The notes under the pieces: generated by a model
Seen by the model: only the letters and a program-made list of their open reading frames with translations
Told to the model about the DNA's origin: nothing
The model's database searches: none
Shown here: positions 19,680-29,600 of the stretch, piece by piece
Layout: every line of letters begins with the position of its first letter
Position numbering within the stretch: position 1 is the first letter of the stretch
Program-made: the position numbers and the translations under genes
Assembly (NCBI RefSeq): GCF_000372525.1
Contig: NZ_AQUR01000090.1
Span: 61,127 to 125,126, forward strand
Length of the DNA stretch: 64,000 nucleotides
Source of the DNA: Cupriavidus neocaledonicus
Lineage (GTDB): Bacteria; Pseudomonadota; Gammaproteobacteria; Burkholderiales; Burkholderiaceae
Reading direction: 5' to 3'

Positions 19680-19880
19680 ATGAGCGATGTGACCAGCGAG
19701 TTCAGGCCCCTGGATCCGGGCCGCATCAACCTGACGGATCCGCTCGAAGTGCAGTACTGGTGCAGGGAGCTCGGCTGCAGCACCAGCGACCTGGAAAACG
19801 CCGTCGACCAGGCCGGCGATCATATCTCGGCGGTGCGCGCGCAGCTGGAACAGCGGCACGCGGGCGCGCGCCCCGGCTGA
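19680..19880 (+). CDS. Small DUF3606 protein
   Basis: 66 residues. The DUF3606 core is clear: PGRINLTDPLEVQYWCRELGC followed by STSDLENAVDQAGDHISAVRAQL. Function unknown; these small acidic proteins are common in Burkholderiaceae and often stress-associated. CGGAGG lies seven bases before the ATG. Divergent from the LpqC-like esterase. Confidence 0.8.
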   Translation: MSDVTSEFRPLDPGRINLTDPLEVQYWCRELGCSTSDLENAVDQAGDHISAVRAQLEQRHAGARPG

Positions 19881-19934
19881 CATCCTCCCACCCTGGCGGG
19901 ATGCCAGCGCGCCGCGTCGCGCCCGGCTGGCGTC

Positions 19935-22448
19935 CTAGCCCCCCAGGTTGAGCGCCTTGGGCAGCCGGATCTGGATGAACTCGCTGTCATCCGGCATCTT
20001 GCTGCCGACATGCCGCCCCACGCTGAACGGGAAGTTGTTGTCGTCGATCACCAGCAGCGTGGTCGCGTCCAGCACCAGCACGTCTTCGATGGTGTTGAAC
20101 GGCATGCCGAACGGATCGCCCAGCGCCACATCGCCCGGGGCGCCGCCGGCGCTGATGCCGGACGGGTCGCGCAGCGCCATCAGGTTGGCCAGTTCAGACT
20201 TGGCGACGTAGTCGCCCGCCTTGCCCAGCTTTACCTGGAACAGCTTCTTGAAGCCGTTCGGGTCGCCCTGCGAGCCGTCGCGCTCGATGACAATGCCCTC
20301 GCTGGCGTTGAACAGGATGAAATCGCCGATATTGGTGCCCTTGTCGTCGAGCCGGTACTTGTATTGCACCCCGGTGTACCGGCGCGTGGCGATATCGAAC
20401 TCCGAGATCAGCAGCGTCTTGCCGTCGTGGCCGGCCAGCGGCAGTTCCAGCAGCGGATAGAGCTTGCTGCCGTCCGGGCTGATCGCCATGCCCTCGAAGC
20501 CGCCCGAGCGCTTCGCGCGCATGGGGTTCGACGTCACGGTGGCACGGTACGGCCAGTACAGGCCCGCCATCCACGGCGTGTTGGCGCCGGCCTCGTCCTG
20601 CATGTTGGTGCCGTCGTCGCTGTTGGCCGCGTCGCCATAGATCGGGAAGTCGCCGAACAGGTACACCGTGCGGATCGCCGGGAACTTCTCCTGCACGCGC
20701 AGCAGCGTGCGGAAATCGAAGCTCTGGATATCGGCGCGCTGGGCCATGCCGGCGGTACTGATCACGCCCGCCAGCGTGTCGGCCATCTGCTCGGCGCCGA
20801 CGGTGCGGTCCTTGTAGACGTTGCCCTTGCCGTCCTTGTCGCTGCGCGGGTTGAGCTTGGTCTCAAGATTGAAGCGCACCGCCTGCGCGTTCTTCACGCG
20901 CTGCGCCGCCTGCGGATGGCCCTGGCCGGCGCCGCTGCTGTAGTACGCCACATAGGCGCTCACCAGGTCGAACACATCCTGCGCGCGCGGCACCACGTAC
21001 GGGCTGGCGTAGCCCTTGCCGGCCGCCAGCGCCGCCGACACCGGCGACAGCGCGGCATCGTTGCGCTGGCTCGGGCCGCGGAACAGCTTGTCGCAGATAT
21101 AGGTGGACTGGATCTGCGCCGCGGTCAGGTTCTTGATCAGCACCTCGTCGGCGGTGCCGTAGGGCGCGCCGTCAGCGCGGCGGCACTTGACCGATTCGAT
21201 ATAGGGATCGTGCTTGAGCACCGCGACGCCGTCGGCGGTGATGCCGACATCGGTCTCCAGCGTGGTCATCAGGTTGTCCAGCGCGGCCTCCATCGCCGGC
21301 AGGGTGTTCTCCGGGCGCAGGTCGCGCGCGCCGCGGTGGCCTTGCGCATCGAACTTGGCGGCATCGATCCGGCCATCGGCGGTCAGGTAGTCGCCGGCCT
21401 TGCCGTCGCCGTTGGCATCGTAGGCCGCGACGGCCGCGTAGAGCAGGTCGGGCCGGTCCGAGATGATGCCGTTGACGCCGGCCTTCAGCAGCTCGGTCAT
21501 CCTGGCGCTGTCGTTGACGGTCCAGGTCACCACGCTGTAGCCGGCGGCCTTGACCGAGGCCAGGTCGAGCGTGTCGGACACTGCCGGCGCCAGCCCCGGC
21601 TGCGGGTTGCTGCCGCGCGCGTAGTGCGCGTCGGGACTCGACTTGACGCCGTTGGCGTCGTACTTGAGCTGCACGTGATACGGCGCGAACACCGGCGCGC
21701 GGGTGCCGCCATGTGCGAACGCATGCGCGCGCACCGCGTTCATGATGCGCACCGGCGTGGCCTCTTCGTTGAACGGGTTCTGCGGCGAGCGGATCTCCTT
21801 GCCGGGGTTCTCGAAGTCCGGCAGCGGGATCGGCGCTTCCAGCAGCACGCCGTTGGCGTCGGTATGCAGCAGGAACGGGCCGAACTCATCGCCGAACCAC
21901 AGCGTGCCGTCGCCGGCGCGCTGCATGCTCTCGATATCGAAGTCGGCGCCGGTCAGCACGCGCTCGCTGGTGAACTGGTTCGCGATGGCAAACTTGACAT
22001 GCCGGTTCGGATCCTTCAGCTCGATAAAGCTGCGCACCGCCACGCTGCCGGTGCCGCCGGCCGCGGTCTTGAACGTGGGCGCCACCGTGTAGACGCGCAG
22101 GTTGAAGTCAGCCGAGTTCTCCAGCGAACCATAGCCGTTGTCGGCCATCACCATGAAGCTGCCGTCCGGGTTGCGCAGCACCGCCGAGAAGCCCTGCACC
22201 GGCTGCGAAGCAAACGGCGCGGTCTGCCCGTTGAGGTCGCCGGTGACATAGCGCCCCGACTGCGGCCCGCTGGCAAAGGTGGCGGCGGGCAGCACGGCGC
22301 GGCCCACCAGCGTGGGCGCGCTGACCGTGGGCGAGCCGTTGTCGTTGTCGTTATCGTCGCCGCCGCATGCCGCCAGCAGCAAGGCCGCCACCGCGGCGCT
22401 GGCCAGTGCCGCGCGGGTCCGGCGCGAAGGGAAGACGCTCAGGCGCAT
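19935..22448 (-). CDS. Secreted lipoprotein with phytase-like and rearranged GDPD modules
   Basis: 837 residues. The signal peptide has a lipobox (LLLAAC, C28) and is followed by an Asp/Asn-rich linker. Residues 75-235 match the start of the esterase-like activity of phytase domain (GFSAVLRNPDGSFMVMADNGYG, GTLWFGDEFGPFLLH). Residues 300-340 hold the C-terminal end of a glycerophosphodiester phosphodiesterase (VVTWTVNDSARM, GVNGIISDRPDLL). Residues 369-640 hold the N-terminal catalytic part (GHRGARDLRPENT, LETDVG, H413). From about 650 the phytase-like domain resumes (SGGFEGMAISPDGSKLYPLLE). The GDPD order is thus end-before-beginning, nested in the phytase-like fold. Phosphate scavenging from phospholipid head groups is likely. 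The start at MRLSVFPSRR fits the signal peptide. Confidence 0.82.
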   Translation of the reverse strand: MRLSVFPSRRTRAALASAAVAALLLAACGGDDNDNDNGSPTVSAPTLVGRAVLPAATFASGPQSGRYVTGDLNGQTAPFASQPVQGFSAVLRNPDGSFMVMADNGYGSLENSADFNLRVYTVAPTFKTAAGGTGSVAVRSFIELKDPNRHVKFAIANQFTSERVLTGADFDIESMQRAGDGTLWFGDEFGPFLLHTDANGVLLEAPIPLPDFENPGKEIRSPQNPFNEEATPVRIMNAVRAHAFAHGGTRAPVFAPYHVQLKYDANGVKSSPDAHYARGSNPQPGLAPAVSDTLDLASVKAAGYSVVTWTVNDSARMTELLKAGVNGIISDRPDLLYAAVAAYDANGDGKAGDYLTADGRIDAAKFDAQGHRGARDLRPENTLPAMEAALDNLMTTLETDVGITADGVAVLKHDPYIESVKCRRADGAPYGTADEVLIKNLTAAQIQSTYICDKLFRGPSQRNDAALSPVSAALAAGKGYASPYVVPRAQDVFDLVSAYVAYYSSGAGQGHPQAAQRVKNAQAVRFNLETKLNPRSDKDGKGNVYKDRTVGAEQMADTLAGVISTAGMAQRADIQSFDFRTLLRVQEKFPAIRTVYLFGDFPIYGDAANSDDGTNMQDEAGANTPWMAGLYWPYRATVTSNPMRAKRSGGFEGMAISPDGSKLYPLLELPLAGHDGKTLLISEFDIATRRYTGVQYKYRLDDKGTNIGDFILFNASEGIVIERDGSQGDPNGFKKLFQVKLGKAGDYVAKSELANLMALRDPSGISAGGAPGDVALGDPFGMPFNTIEDVLVLDATTLLVIDDNNFPFSVGRHVGSKMPDDSEFIQIRLPKALNLGG

Positions 22449-22494
22449 TGCAGGTTCCTGGAGTTGGGCAATGCGCCATGGTGGTAGGCCGATA

Positions 22495-22522
22495 TGTCGG
22501 CTTGATGTCGCTTGCGTGACAG
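22495..22522 (-). promoter_or_regulatory. PhoB-box-like triple repeat before the GDPD/phytase-like gene
   Basis: On the minus strand, half-sites TGTCAC, CGACAT and CGACAT occur at an exact 11-base period, 47-74 bases before the start of the 837-residue lipoprotein. The periodicity fits PhoB tandem sites. Two of the three half-sites are imperfect. Confidence 0.4.
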
Positions 22523-22735
22523 CATGAGCGACACGCATCAATCGCGCACCGGCATGCAGCCCTTACTCGCGTTAAGCGCAGTGCAGACCGGAATTCAGCA
22601 ATGCCTTATTCGCAGGCTGGCAGTTTTGCTGCATGATTTCCGGCCCGGGCCCGGGTCCGGCACTCAAGACTGGGACAGATCGATAACACCACGTCGGAAA
22701 ACAAGGGGTTTACCAACACGAGGACGCATCGACAC

Positions 22736-23485
22736 ATGAACACCAAGCTGCCGCTTTTCACCCTCTGCGCCGCCTTGCTCGCACCGGCCGCATGGGCCGG
22801 CAACGAACCGCACTGGAGCTACACCGGCCCCACCGGCACCAGCCACTGGGCCGAGCTGGACCAGGCCTACCAGACCTGCGCGCTGGGCAAGCACCAGTCG
22901 CCGATCGACATCCGCACCGGCAAGGCGCGGCCGGCGGACCTGAAGCCGATCGGCTTCGGCTACGCCGCGGCACCCGGCACCGTGGTCAACAACGGCCATA
23001 CCGTGCAGGTCAACCTGCCGGCGGCGGGACAGATCGAACTGGACGGCGTGCCATACAAGCTGTTGCAGTTCCACTTCCACACGCCCAGCGAAGAGAAGAT
23101 CAACGGCAAGACCTATCCGCTGGTCGCGCACCTGGTGCACCAGAACGCCGAAGGCAAGCTGGCGGTGGTGGCCGTGCTGTTCAAGTCGGGCCGCGAGAAC
23201 GCCGCGCTCAGGCCGGTCTTCGCCAGCCTGCCGGCCCATGCCGGCGAATCGCGCGAACTGGCCACGCCGCTGGATGTTGCGGCGTTGCTGCCGGCGCAGC
23301 AGGCGTACTGGTCTTTCACCGGTTCGCTGACGACGCCGCCATGCAGCGAGGACGTGCGCTGGCAGGTGCTGAAGACGCCGGCGGAAGTGTCGCCGGCACA
23401 ATTGGCGGCGTTCCGGAAGCTCTATCCGATGAATGCGCGGCCGGTGCAACCGCTGAATGGCAGGACGGTGCAGGCGAGCCGCTGA
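22736..23485 (+). CDS. Periplasmic alpha-type carbonic anhydrase
   Basis: 249 residues. A cleavable signal peptide (AAWAGNEPHW) precedes the catalytic domain. Zinc ligands are the HFH pair (LLQFHFHTPSEEKI) and the first histidine of AHLVHQN; the SPIDI and SLTTPPCSEDVRW blocks are also typical. It interconverts CO2 and bicarbonate in the periplasm. The 287-base upstream region is shared with the divergent GDPD lipoprotein. Confidence 0.92.
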   Translation: MNTKLPLFTLCAALLAPAAWAGNEPHWSYTGPTGTSHWAELDQAYQTCALGKHQSPIDIRTGKARPADLKPIGFGYAAAPGTVVNNGHTVQVNLPAAGQIELDGVPYKLLQFHFHTPSEEKINGKTYPLVAHLVHQNAEGKLAVVAVLFKSGRENAALRPVFASLPAHAGESRELATPLDVAALLPAQQAYWSFTGSLTTPPCSEDVRWQVLKTPAEVSPAQLAAFRKLYPMNARPVQPLNGRTVQASR

Positions 23486-23523
23486 GGAACCTTGTAAGGC
23501 TGACGGATTCCCAACACCGATTG

Positions 23524-23656
23524 TGTACTCCCTCTCCCGCTTGCGGGAGAGGGTTGGGGTGAGGGCGGGAGCTTCCACGAAGTACAACGGCCTCGTGCTT
23601 GCCACACGCCGGCCCTCCCCCGCCCCTCTCCCGCGCGCGGGAGAGGGGAGCAAACC
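23524..23656. repeat. Paired-palindrome intergenic repeat, copy 3 (inverted orientation)
   Basis: Same element as at 8647 and 8820 but reversed: it opens with GTACTCCCTCTCCCGCTTGC and closes with CGGGAGAGGGGAGCAAACC. The core contains GGTTGGGGTGAGGGCGGGAG and TTCCACGAAGT. It lies between convergent genes (carbonic anhydrase and TauE/SafE), where a bidirectional transcription stop would be useful. Confidence 0.85.
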
Positions 23657-23683
23657 ACCGCAAGCAACAAGGCTCAACGTCCC

Positions 23684-24439
23684 TCACCCCAACCCCCGCA
23701 TCGCCAGCTCCCCACCCAGCACCAGCAACCCGCAGAAAAACAGCTTGCGAAAGCGCTCCGGACTGATCCTGTGGCGCAGCCACTGCCCGAGAAACATGCC
23801 GCCCAGCGCAGGCACCAGCGCAAGCGCAGACGCCCCGAGCACCGGCATGTGCAGCAACGCCCCGCCCAGCGCCAGGCTGACCGCCAGCGCGACGGTCGAC
23901 ACCGTGAACGACAGGCCCAGCGCCTGCACCAGGCTCTCCTTGTCCAGCCCCAGCCCTTGCAGGTAGGGCACCGCCGGAATCACGAACACGCCCGTGACCG
24001 CGGTGATGCCGCCCGTCACCAGTCCGACCAGCGGCCCGAGCCAGCGTTCGGCGCCGGCCGGCACCGTCAGCTTTACCGCGGCCAGACCCACCACCGCGTA
24101 CAGCACCAGCGCGACGCCCAGCGCGGAAGTCGCGTGCGTCATCATGCCGGCCGGAAGCAGTGCCGCGCACAGCCAGGTGCCGGCGCAGATCGCCGCAAGC
24201 ATCGGCCACAGGCGCCGCACCAGCAGCCCGAAGCGCGGGCCGCTGAACAACTGCACCACGTTGGTCACCATCGACGGCGCCACCAGCAGCGCCGCGGCCT
24301 GCGCGGGCGGCATCACCAGCCCCAGCATGCCCACCGCGACCGTGGGCAGGCCCAGCCCGACCACGCCCTTGACGAAGCCCGCCAGCAGGAAGGTCAGGCC
24401 GATAAACGCGGCCTGCGTGCCCATCGATTCCATCGTCAT
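23684..24439 (-). CDS. TauE/SafE family membrane permease, third gene of the P450 operon
   Basis: 251 residues, strongly hydrophobic, with the TSUP glycine motif near the N-terminus (FVKGVVGLGLPTVAVGML) and a second-half repeat (GLVTGGITAVTGVFVIPAVP). Probable anion (sulfite or sulfonate) exporter. It starts 10 bases after the ABM-domain gene with GAGG eight bases before the ATG, so it is co-transcribed with that gene and the P450. A paired-palindrome repeat follows. Confidence 0.85.
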   Translation of the reverse strand: MTMESMGTQAAFIGLTFLLAGFVKGVVGLGLPTVAVGMLGLVMPPAQAAALLVAPSMVTNVVQLFSGPRFGLLVRRLWPMLAAICAGTWLCAALLPAGMMTHATSALGVALVLYAVVGLAAVKLTVPAGAERWLGPLVGLVTGGITAVTGVFVIPAVPYLQGLGLDKESLVQALGLSFTVSTVALAVSLALGGALLHMPVLGASALALVPALGGMFLGQWLRHRISPERFRKLFFCGLLVLGGELAMRGLG

Positions 24440-24449
24440 CACCGCGTCC

Positions 24450-24806
24450 TCAGTCCGCGTCGCGGTCGTGCACGGCGCGGCTGTCCGCCGGCGCCTGCTC
24501 GCGCGCATCGAGCCCGTAGTCGCGCAGCACCTGCGCCACGCGCAGCCGGTAGCCGGCAAACACGCCGCCGCGCCCGGCGGCCTGCGCCTGGCGATGCGCC
24601 AGCGTATTGCGCCAGGCGATCACCGCGGCTTCGTCGCGGAAGAACGACAGCGACAGCAGCTTGTCAGGATTGGTCAGGCTCCGGAAGCGCTCCACCGAGA
24701 TAAAGCCGTCGATGGCCTCGAGCTGCGGGCGCAGGTGCGCGGCGATGTCGAGGTAGCTGTCCTGCCGGCCCGGCGCGGGCTCGGCTTCGAAGATGACGGC
24801 GATCAT
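24450..24806 (-). CDS. Antibiotic-biosynthesis-monooxygenase (ABM) domain protein
   Basis: 118 residues. The ABM/dimeric alpha-beta barrel fold is indicated by MIAVIFEAEPAPGRQDSYLD, GFISVERFRSL, then LSLSFFRDEAAVIAWRNTLAH. These cofactor-free or heme-binding small proteins include quinone-forming monooxygenases and heme-degrading enzymes. GGAG six bases before MIAVIF fixes the start; an upstream ATG is part of that ribosome site. It sits between a P450 and an exporter in one operon. Confidence 0.82.
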   Translation of the reverse strand: MIAVIFEAEPAPGRQDSYLDIAAHLRPQLEAIDGFISVERFRSLTNPDKLLSLSFFRDEAAVIAWRNTLAHRQAQAAGRGGVFAGYRLRVAQVLRDYGLDAREQAPADSRAVHDRDAD

Positions 24807-24822
24807 GCTGGTCTCCATGAGA

Positions 24823-25977
24823 TCAAAGGAAATGGGGAATGCGCGCATTCAGCGACGGACGATAGCGGAATGCCTGCGCCAGCGCAGCCGGATCGGCGCC
24901 CCGCGCACGCAGCGCGGCCACCGTGGCGCCGGCCAGCGCCTGCGCCAGCCGGTCGCCGGGGCACGCGTGGCGGCCATGGCCGAAGGTCCATGCCCGCCCG
25001 TCGTGCGCAAGGCCGCTGCACGATGCCGCCGCCAGCAGCACCAGCACCGTGTCGCCGGCCCTGACGGCGTGACCGCACAGTCGGGTATTGGCGGCAACGA
25101 ACCGGCGCGTGTTCTGCACCGGCGGGTCCGCCTGCGCGACGCGCGTCACCACGGCCTCCAGCGGCGTATCGCCCTGCGCGGGATGGCGCCCCAGCCATAG
25201 CAGTGTGTTGCCCGCCAGCGCGGCAGTCGCTTCGCAGGCCTGGACCAGCACGCCGATGATATTGGCGGCGACCGCCTGCGCTTCGATGCCGGCGGCCTGT
25301 GCCGCGTGCTGCAGCGCCGGCAGCGGGCCGTCGGCCGCCACGCCGCTGGCCAGCGACGACGCCAGCCATGTGCCGAGCCACCGCGCGGCGGCGGCACCGG
25401 CGCGCACGGTGTCGGCGTCCGCCAGCGGCGACTGGGCGGCGGCGAAGGCCGCGACCTGTTGCGCGACCTCGACCGCCATGCCGGGCTTGTGCGCGACTGG
25501 CAGGCCGAGCACCGAGGCCACCGTGACGACGGGCAACGCAAACAGCCAGCGGTTGACCGACGCGGCCGGCATCGCGGCGTGCGCGCCGTCGCCGGCATCC
25601 AGCACCTGCGCCATCGCGGCGGCCTGCCGCGCCGCGTGGCCCGCCTCCACCGCCGCCAGCATCGGCATCAGCAACGCCTTCAGCGGCGCATGCGCGGCGC
25701 CATCGTTCATGCGGATCAGCCGGCCGAACAGGTCACCGGCGGCAGTGCCGGCGAGCGTGGGCGGCACCGGCTGCGTGGCCGGACGCACGCGGCAGTCGGG
25801 ATGGGAAAGCACGGCTGCCACCTCGCGCGGCCCGGCGGCCACCCACAGCCCCAGGCGTGGGTCGCGAAAGAAGGGGCGGGTAGCGGCCAGTTCACGGTAG
25901 TAGGGATACGGGTCGGGATGCGTGACGGCGCTGAGCGGGTCGATTCCGGCAAAGGGAGCAGTGATGGTTTCTGGCAT
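24823..25977 (-). CDS. Non-canonical cytochrome P450
   Basis: 384 residues, soluble bacterial size. The heme loop is intact, WTFGHGRHACPGDRLA, with C339 as axial ligand. The I-helix segment reads VLVQACEATAALAGNTLLW: the usual AGxET-T is altered, keeping only E and the last T. The K-helix ExxR, expected just before DPPVQ (284-288), is replaced by R279-V-A-Q282. The meander (normally NRDP...FDPDRF) is shortened to AASCSGLAHDGRAW. The ERR triad is therefore missing. Reaction unknown; downstream ABM and TauE/SafE genes lie 16 and 10 bases apart, so they probably act together. Confidence 0.82.
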   Translation of the reverse strand: MPETITAPFAGIDPLSAVTHPDPYPYYRELAATRPFFRDPRLGLWVAAGPREVAAVLSHPDCRVRPATQPVPPTLAGTAAGDLFGRLIRMNDGAAHAPLKALLMPMLAAVEAGHAARQAAAMAQVLDAGDGAHAAMPAASVNRWLFALPVVTVASVLGLPVAHKPGMAVEVAQQVAAFAAAQSPLADADTVRAGAAAARWLGTWLASSLASGVAADGPLPALQHAAQAAGIEAQAVAANIIGVLVQACEATAALAGNTLLWLGRHPAQGDTPLEAVVTRVAQADPPVQNTRRFVAANTRLCGHAVRAGDTVLVLLAAASCSGLAHDGRAWTFGHGRHACPGDRLAQALAGATVAALRARGADPAALAQAFRYRPSLNARIPHFL

Positions 25978-26219
25978 GGCGGCGCGAATCGCATGTATGG
26001 GCTGGCTGCGCCGCAATTCCTGGCGCACACCGGCATCATGCCGCCGCGGCCGGGACGGAAGCTTCACGCTGTCGTGAAGGGTCGAATGCAGGACGCTGCG
26101 GCCCGGCGATTGGTTGTATGCTTTGAGCACGGCGTGCCGGGCGCCTTCGCGCGGCAGCGCCGGCAGCGCGGCCCTTACCGCGCTGCCGGCCACGCCCTAC
26201 CAAGTACGGCGGTGACGAC

Positions 26220-26615
26220 ATGAAGCGTGTTCACGCACTGGTTGTGGCCGGCATCATGCTGGCGGCGTGCGTTTCCACCGGCGTCGACGTGAAGCCCGAG
26301 CAATTGTCGAACTTCCTGCCCGGTTTTTCCACGCTCGACGAGGTCACCGCGCAGCTCGGCCCGCCTTCCTCGCACGCCACGCTGCGCGACGGGTCGACCA
26401 TCCTGCTCTACTCGTTCGCGACGTCCCAGCCGCACCCCGAGAGCTTTATTCCGTTCATCGGCCCGTTGTTTGCCGGCGGCGCGATCCGCGCTTCGACGGT
26501 GCTGTTCGAATTCGACCAGAACGGCGTCCTCAGGAGCCAGCGCCGCACCACCTCGAGCGGGGTCTCGGGATGGAGCGTGCTGACTCCTGGTGCGCTGCCC
26601 GGCACGCCGCAGTAA
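26220..26615 (+). CDS. BamE/SmpA-like outer-membrane lipoprotein
   Basis: 131 residues. Signal peptide with lipobox LAAC at the N-terminus. The following VKPEQLSNFLPGFSTLDEVTAQLGPPS is the BamE/SmpA pattern (helix, then a 'T..EV...LG.P' turn) and is followed by beta strands (TILLYSFA, STVLFEFDQNGVL). Probably a periplasmic-facing lipoprotein; an actual role in the Bam complex is not shown. Divergent from the P450 operon. Confidence 0.72.
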   Translation: MKRVHALVVAGIMLAACVSTGVDVKPEQLSNFLPGFSTLDEVTAQLGPPSSHATLRDGSTILLYSFATSQPHPESFIPFIGPLFAGGAIRASTVLFEFDQNGVLRSQRRTTSSGVSGWSVLTPGALPGTPQ

Positions 26616-26651
26616 GCAATACAACCCGTCACTTGGCACCGGGCACGATGG

Positions 26652-29600
26652 TCACGCGTCCATTGGCGTAACCTGCCCATCGGCGCGCACCGCCACCGGC
26701 GCATCGTTGCGATGCGCCAGCCGGTACAGCACCGGCAGCACCAGCAGCGTCAGCGCCGTCGACGACAGGATGCCGCCGATCACCACCGTCGCCAGCGGCC
26801 GCTGCACCTCGGCGCCGGTGCCGGTGGCCAGCGCCATCGGCACGAAGCCGAGCGACGCCACCAGCGCCGTCATCAGCACCGGGCGCAGCCGCGTCAGCGC
26901 GCCTGCGCGGATGGCATGGTCCAGGCCGTGGCCGGCCTCGCGCAGCGAGCGGATGAACGACAGCATCACCAGCCCGTTGAGCACCGCGACGCCGCACAGC
27001 GCGATAAAGCCCACCGCCGCCGAGATCGACAACGGGATGCCGCGCAGCCACAGCGCCAGGATGCCGCCGGTCAGCGCGAACGGAATCCCGGTGAAGACCA
27101 GCAGGCCATCCTTGACGTTGCCGAACATGGCGAACAGCAGCACGAACACCAGCCCCAGCGCCAGCGGCACCACCACGCGCAGCCGCGCGGTGGCGGACTG
27201 CAACTGCTCGAAGGTGCCGCCCCAGCTGGTCCAGTAGCCGGCGGGGATTTGCACGCGCGCGCGGATCGCGGCCTCGGCCTCGGGTACGAAGCTGCCGATA
27301 TCGCGCCCGCGCACATTGGCGCTGACGACGATGCGGCGCTTGCCGTTCTCGCGCGAGACCTGGTTGGGGCCCGGCGCCATCTCCACGCTGGCGACTTCGC
27401 TTAGCGGGATGTAGCTGGTGCGCGCACCGGCGTCCCTGGGAAGCGCCACCGGCAGGCGCCGCAGCGCGTCGACGTCGGCGCGCACGGCCTCGGGCAGGCG
27501 CACCACGATATCGAAGCGCCGGTCGCCGCTGAAGAAGGTGCCGGACACCTTGCCGCCGATGCCGATCGACACCGCGTCCTGGATATCGCTCAGGTTCAGC
27601 CCGTAGCGCGCGGCCTGGTTGCGGTCGATCTGCACCGTCAGCATCGGCAGCCCGGTGGTCTGCTCGACCTTGACCTCGGCCGCGCCCGGAATGCCCTGCA
27701 GCACCGCGGCGATGCGGCTGGCGGTCTGCTCCAGCACGGCGTTGTCGTCGCCGAAAACCTTGACCGCCACGTCCGAGCGCACGCCCGAGATCAGCTCGTT
27801 GAAGCGCAGCTGGATCGGTTGCGAGAACTCGTAGTTGTTGCCCGGCAGCTTGCCCACTTCGGCGCGGATCGCGGCGATCAGCGCGTCGCGCGTGCGGCGC
27901 GGCTCGGGCCATTGCGATTCGGGCTTGAGCATGATGTAGCCGTCGGAGATATTCGGCGGCATCGGGTCCGAGGCAATCTCCGCGGTGCCGGTGCGGGCAA
28001 AGATGCGCGCGATCTCCGGGAATTTGGCCTTCAGCGCGATCTCCACCTGCTGCTGCATCGCCACCGATTGCGTCAGGCTGGTGCCGGGTATGCGCAGCGC
28101 CTGCACCGCGAGGTCGCCCTCGTTGAGGCTGGGCACGAACTCACTGCCCAGGCGCGTGGCCATCGCCAGGCACAACACCACGGCGACGCCGGCGCCGGCC
28201 AGCACCACCGGCGTCGACGCCAGCGCGCGCTCCAGCAGCACCGCGTAGCGGCGTCGCGCCCACGCCATCAGCCGGTTCTCGCGCTCGGCCACGCGGTTGC
28301 CGATAAACAGCGCCACCGCCGCGGGCACGAAGGTCACCGACAGCACCATCGCCCCCAGCAGCGCCAGCACCACGGTAAAGGCCATCGGATGGAACATCTT
28401 GCCCTCGACCCCGGTGAGCGCGAAGATCGGCAGGTACACCACCATGATGATCAGCTGGCCGTACAGCAGCGGCCGGCGCGCCTCGCGTGCCGCGGCAAAC
28501 ACTTCCTGCAGGCGTTCGTCGCGCGTCAGCGCGCGGCCCTGGCTGGCCTGCACATGCGCCAGCCGGCGCACGCAGTTCTCGACGATCACCACCGCGCCGT
28601 CGACGATGATGCCGAAGTCCAGCGCGCCCAGGCTCATCAGGTTGGCGCTGATGCGGTAGTGGACCATGCCGGTGAAGGTGAACAGCATCGACAGCGGGAT
28701 CACCAGCGCGGTGATCAGTGCCGCGCGCAGGTTGCCCAGGAACAGGAACAGGATGGCGATCACCAGCACCGCGCCTTCCAGCAGGTTCTTCCTGACCGTG
28801 GCGATGGCCTTGTCGACCAGCGTGGTGCGGTCGTACACGGTGACGGCCTGCACCCCCGCCGGCAGCGTGCGGTTGATCTCGGCCATCTTGCGGTCGACCG
28901 CCTGCGACACCGCGCGGCTGTTCTCGCCGATCAGCATGAACACCGTGCCCAGCACCACCTCGCGGCCGTTCTCGGTGGCCGCGCCGGTGCGCAGCTCGCC
29001 GCCGGTCTGCACCGTGGCCACGTCGCGCACGCGGATGGGCTGGCCCTGCGCGCTGCCGACGATCACGTCGCCGATCTCATCGAGCGAGCGCACCTGGCCC
29101 GGCACGCGCACCAGGTACTGCTCGCCGCGGCGCTCGATATAGCCGGCGCCGACGTTATCGTTGTTCTTCTCCAGCGCGCCGACCACATCGGACAGCGCCA
29201 GCCCGTACGACGCCATGCGTGCCAGGTCTGGCGCCACCACGTAGGCGCGCGCATGGCCGCCGATGGCATTGACCTCGGTCACGCCCGGCACGTTGCGCAG
29301 CTGCGGCCGGATCACCCAGTCCTGGATCTCGCGCAGGTCGGACAGCGTGTAGGCGCTGCCATCGGCCTTGCGTGCGCCGGGCCCGGCCTCGACCGTCCAC
29401 AGGTAGATCTCGCCCAGGCCGGTCGAGATCGGCCCCATCGCGGGCGTGATGCCGGTCGGAAGCTGGTCGCGCGCCTCCTGGATGCGCTGGTTGACCAGCT
29501 GGCGCGCAAAGTGGATGTCGGTGCCGTCGCGGAAGATCACCGTCACCTGCGACAGGCCGTAGCGCGACAGCGATCGGGTCTGTTCCAGCCCGGGCAGGCC

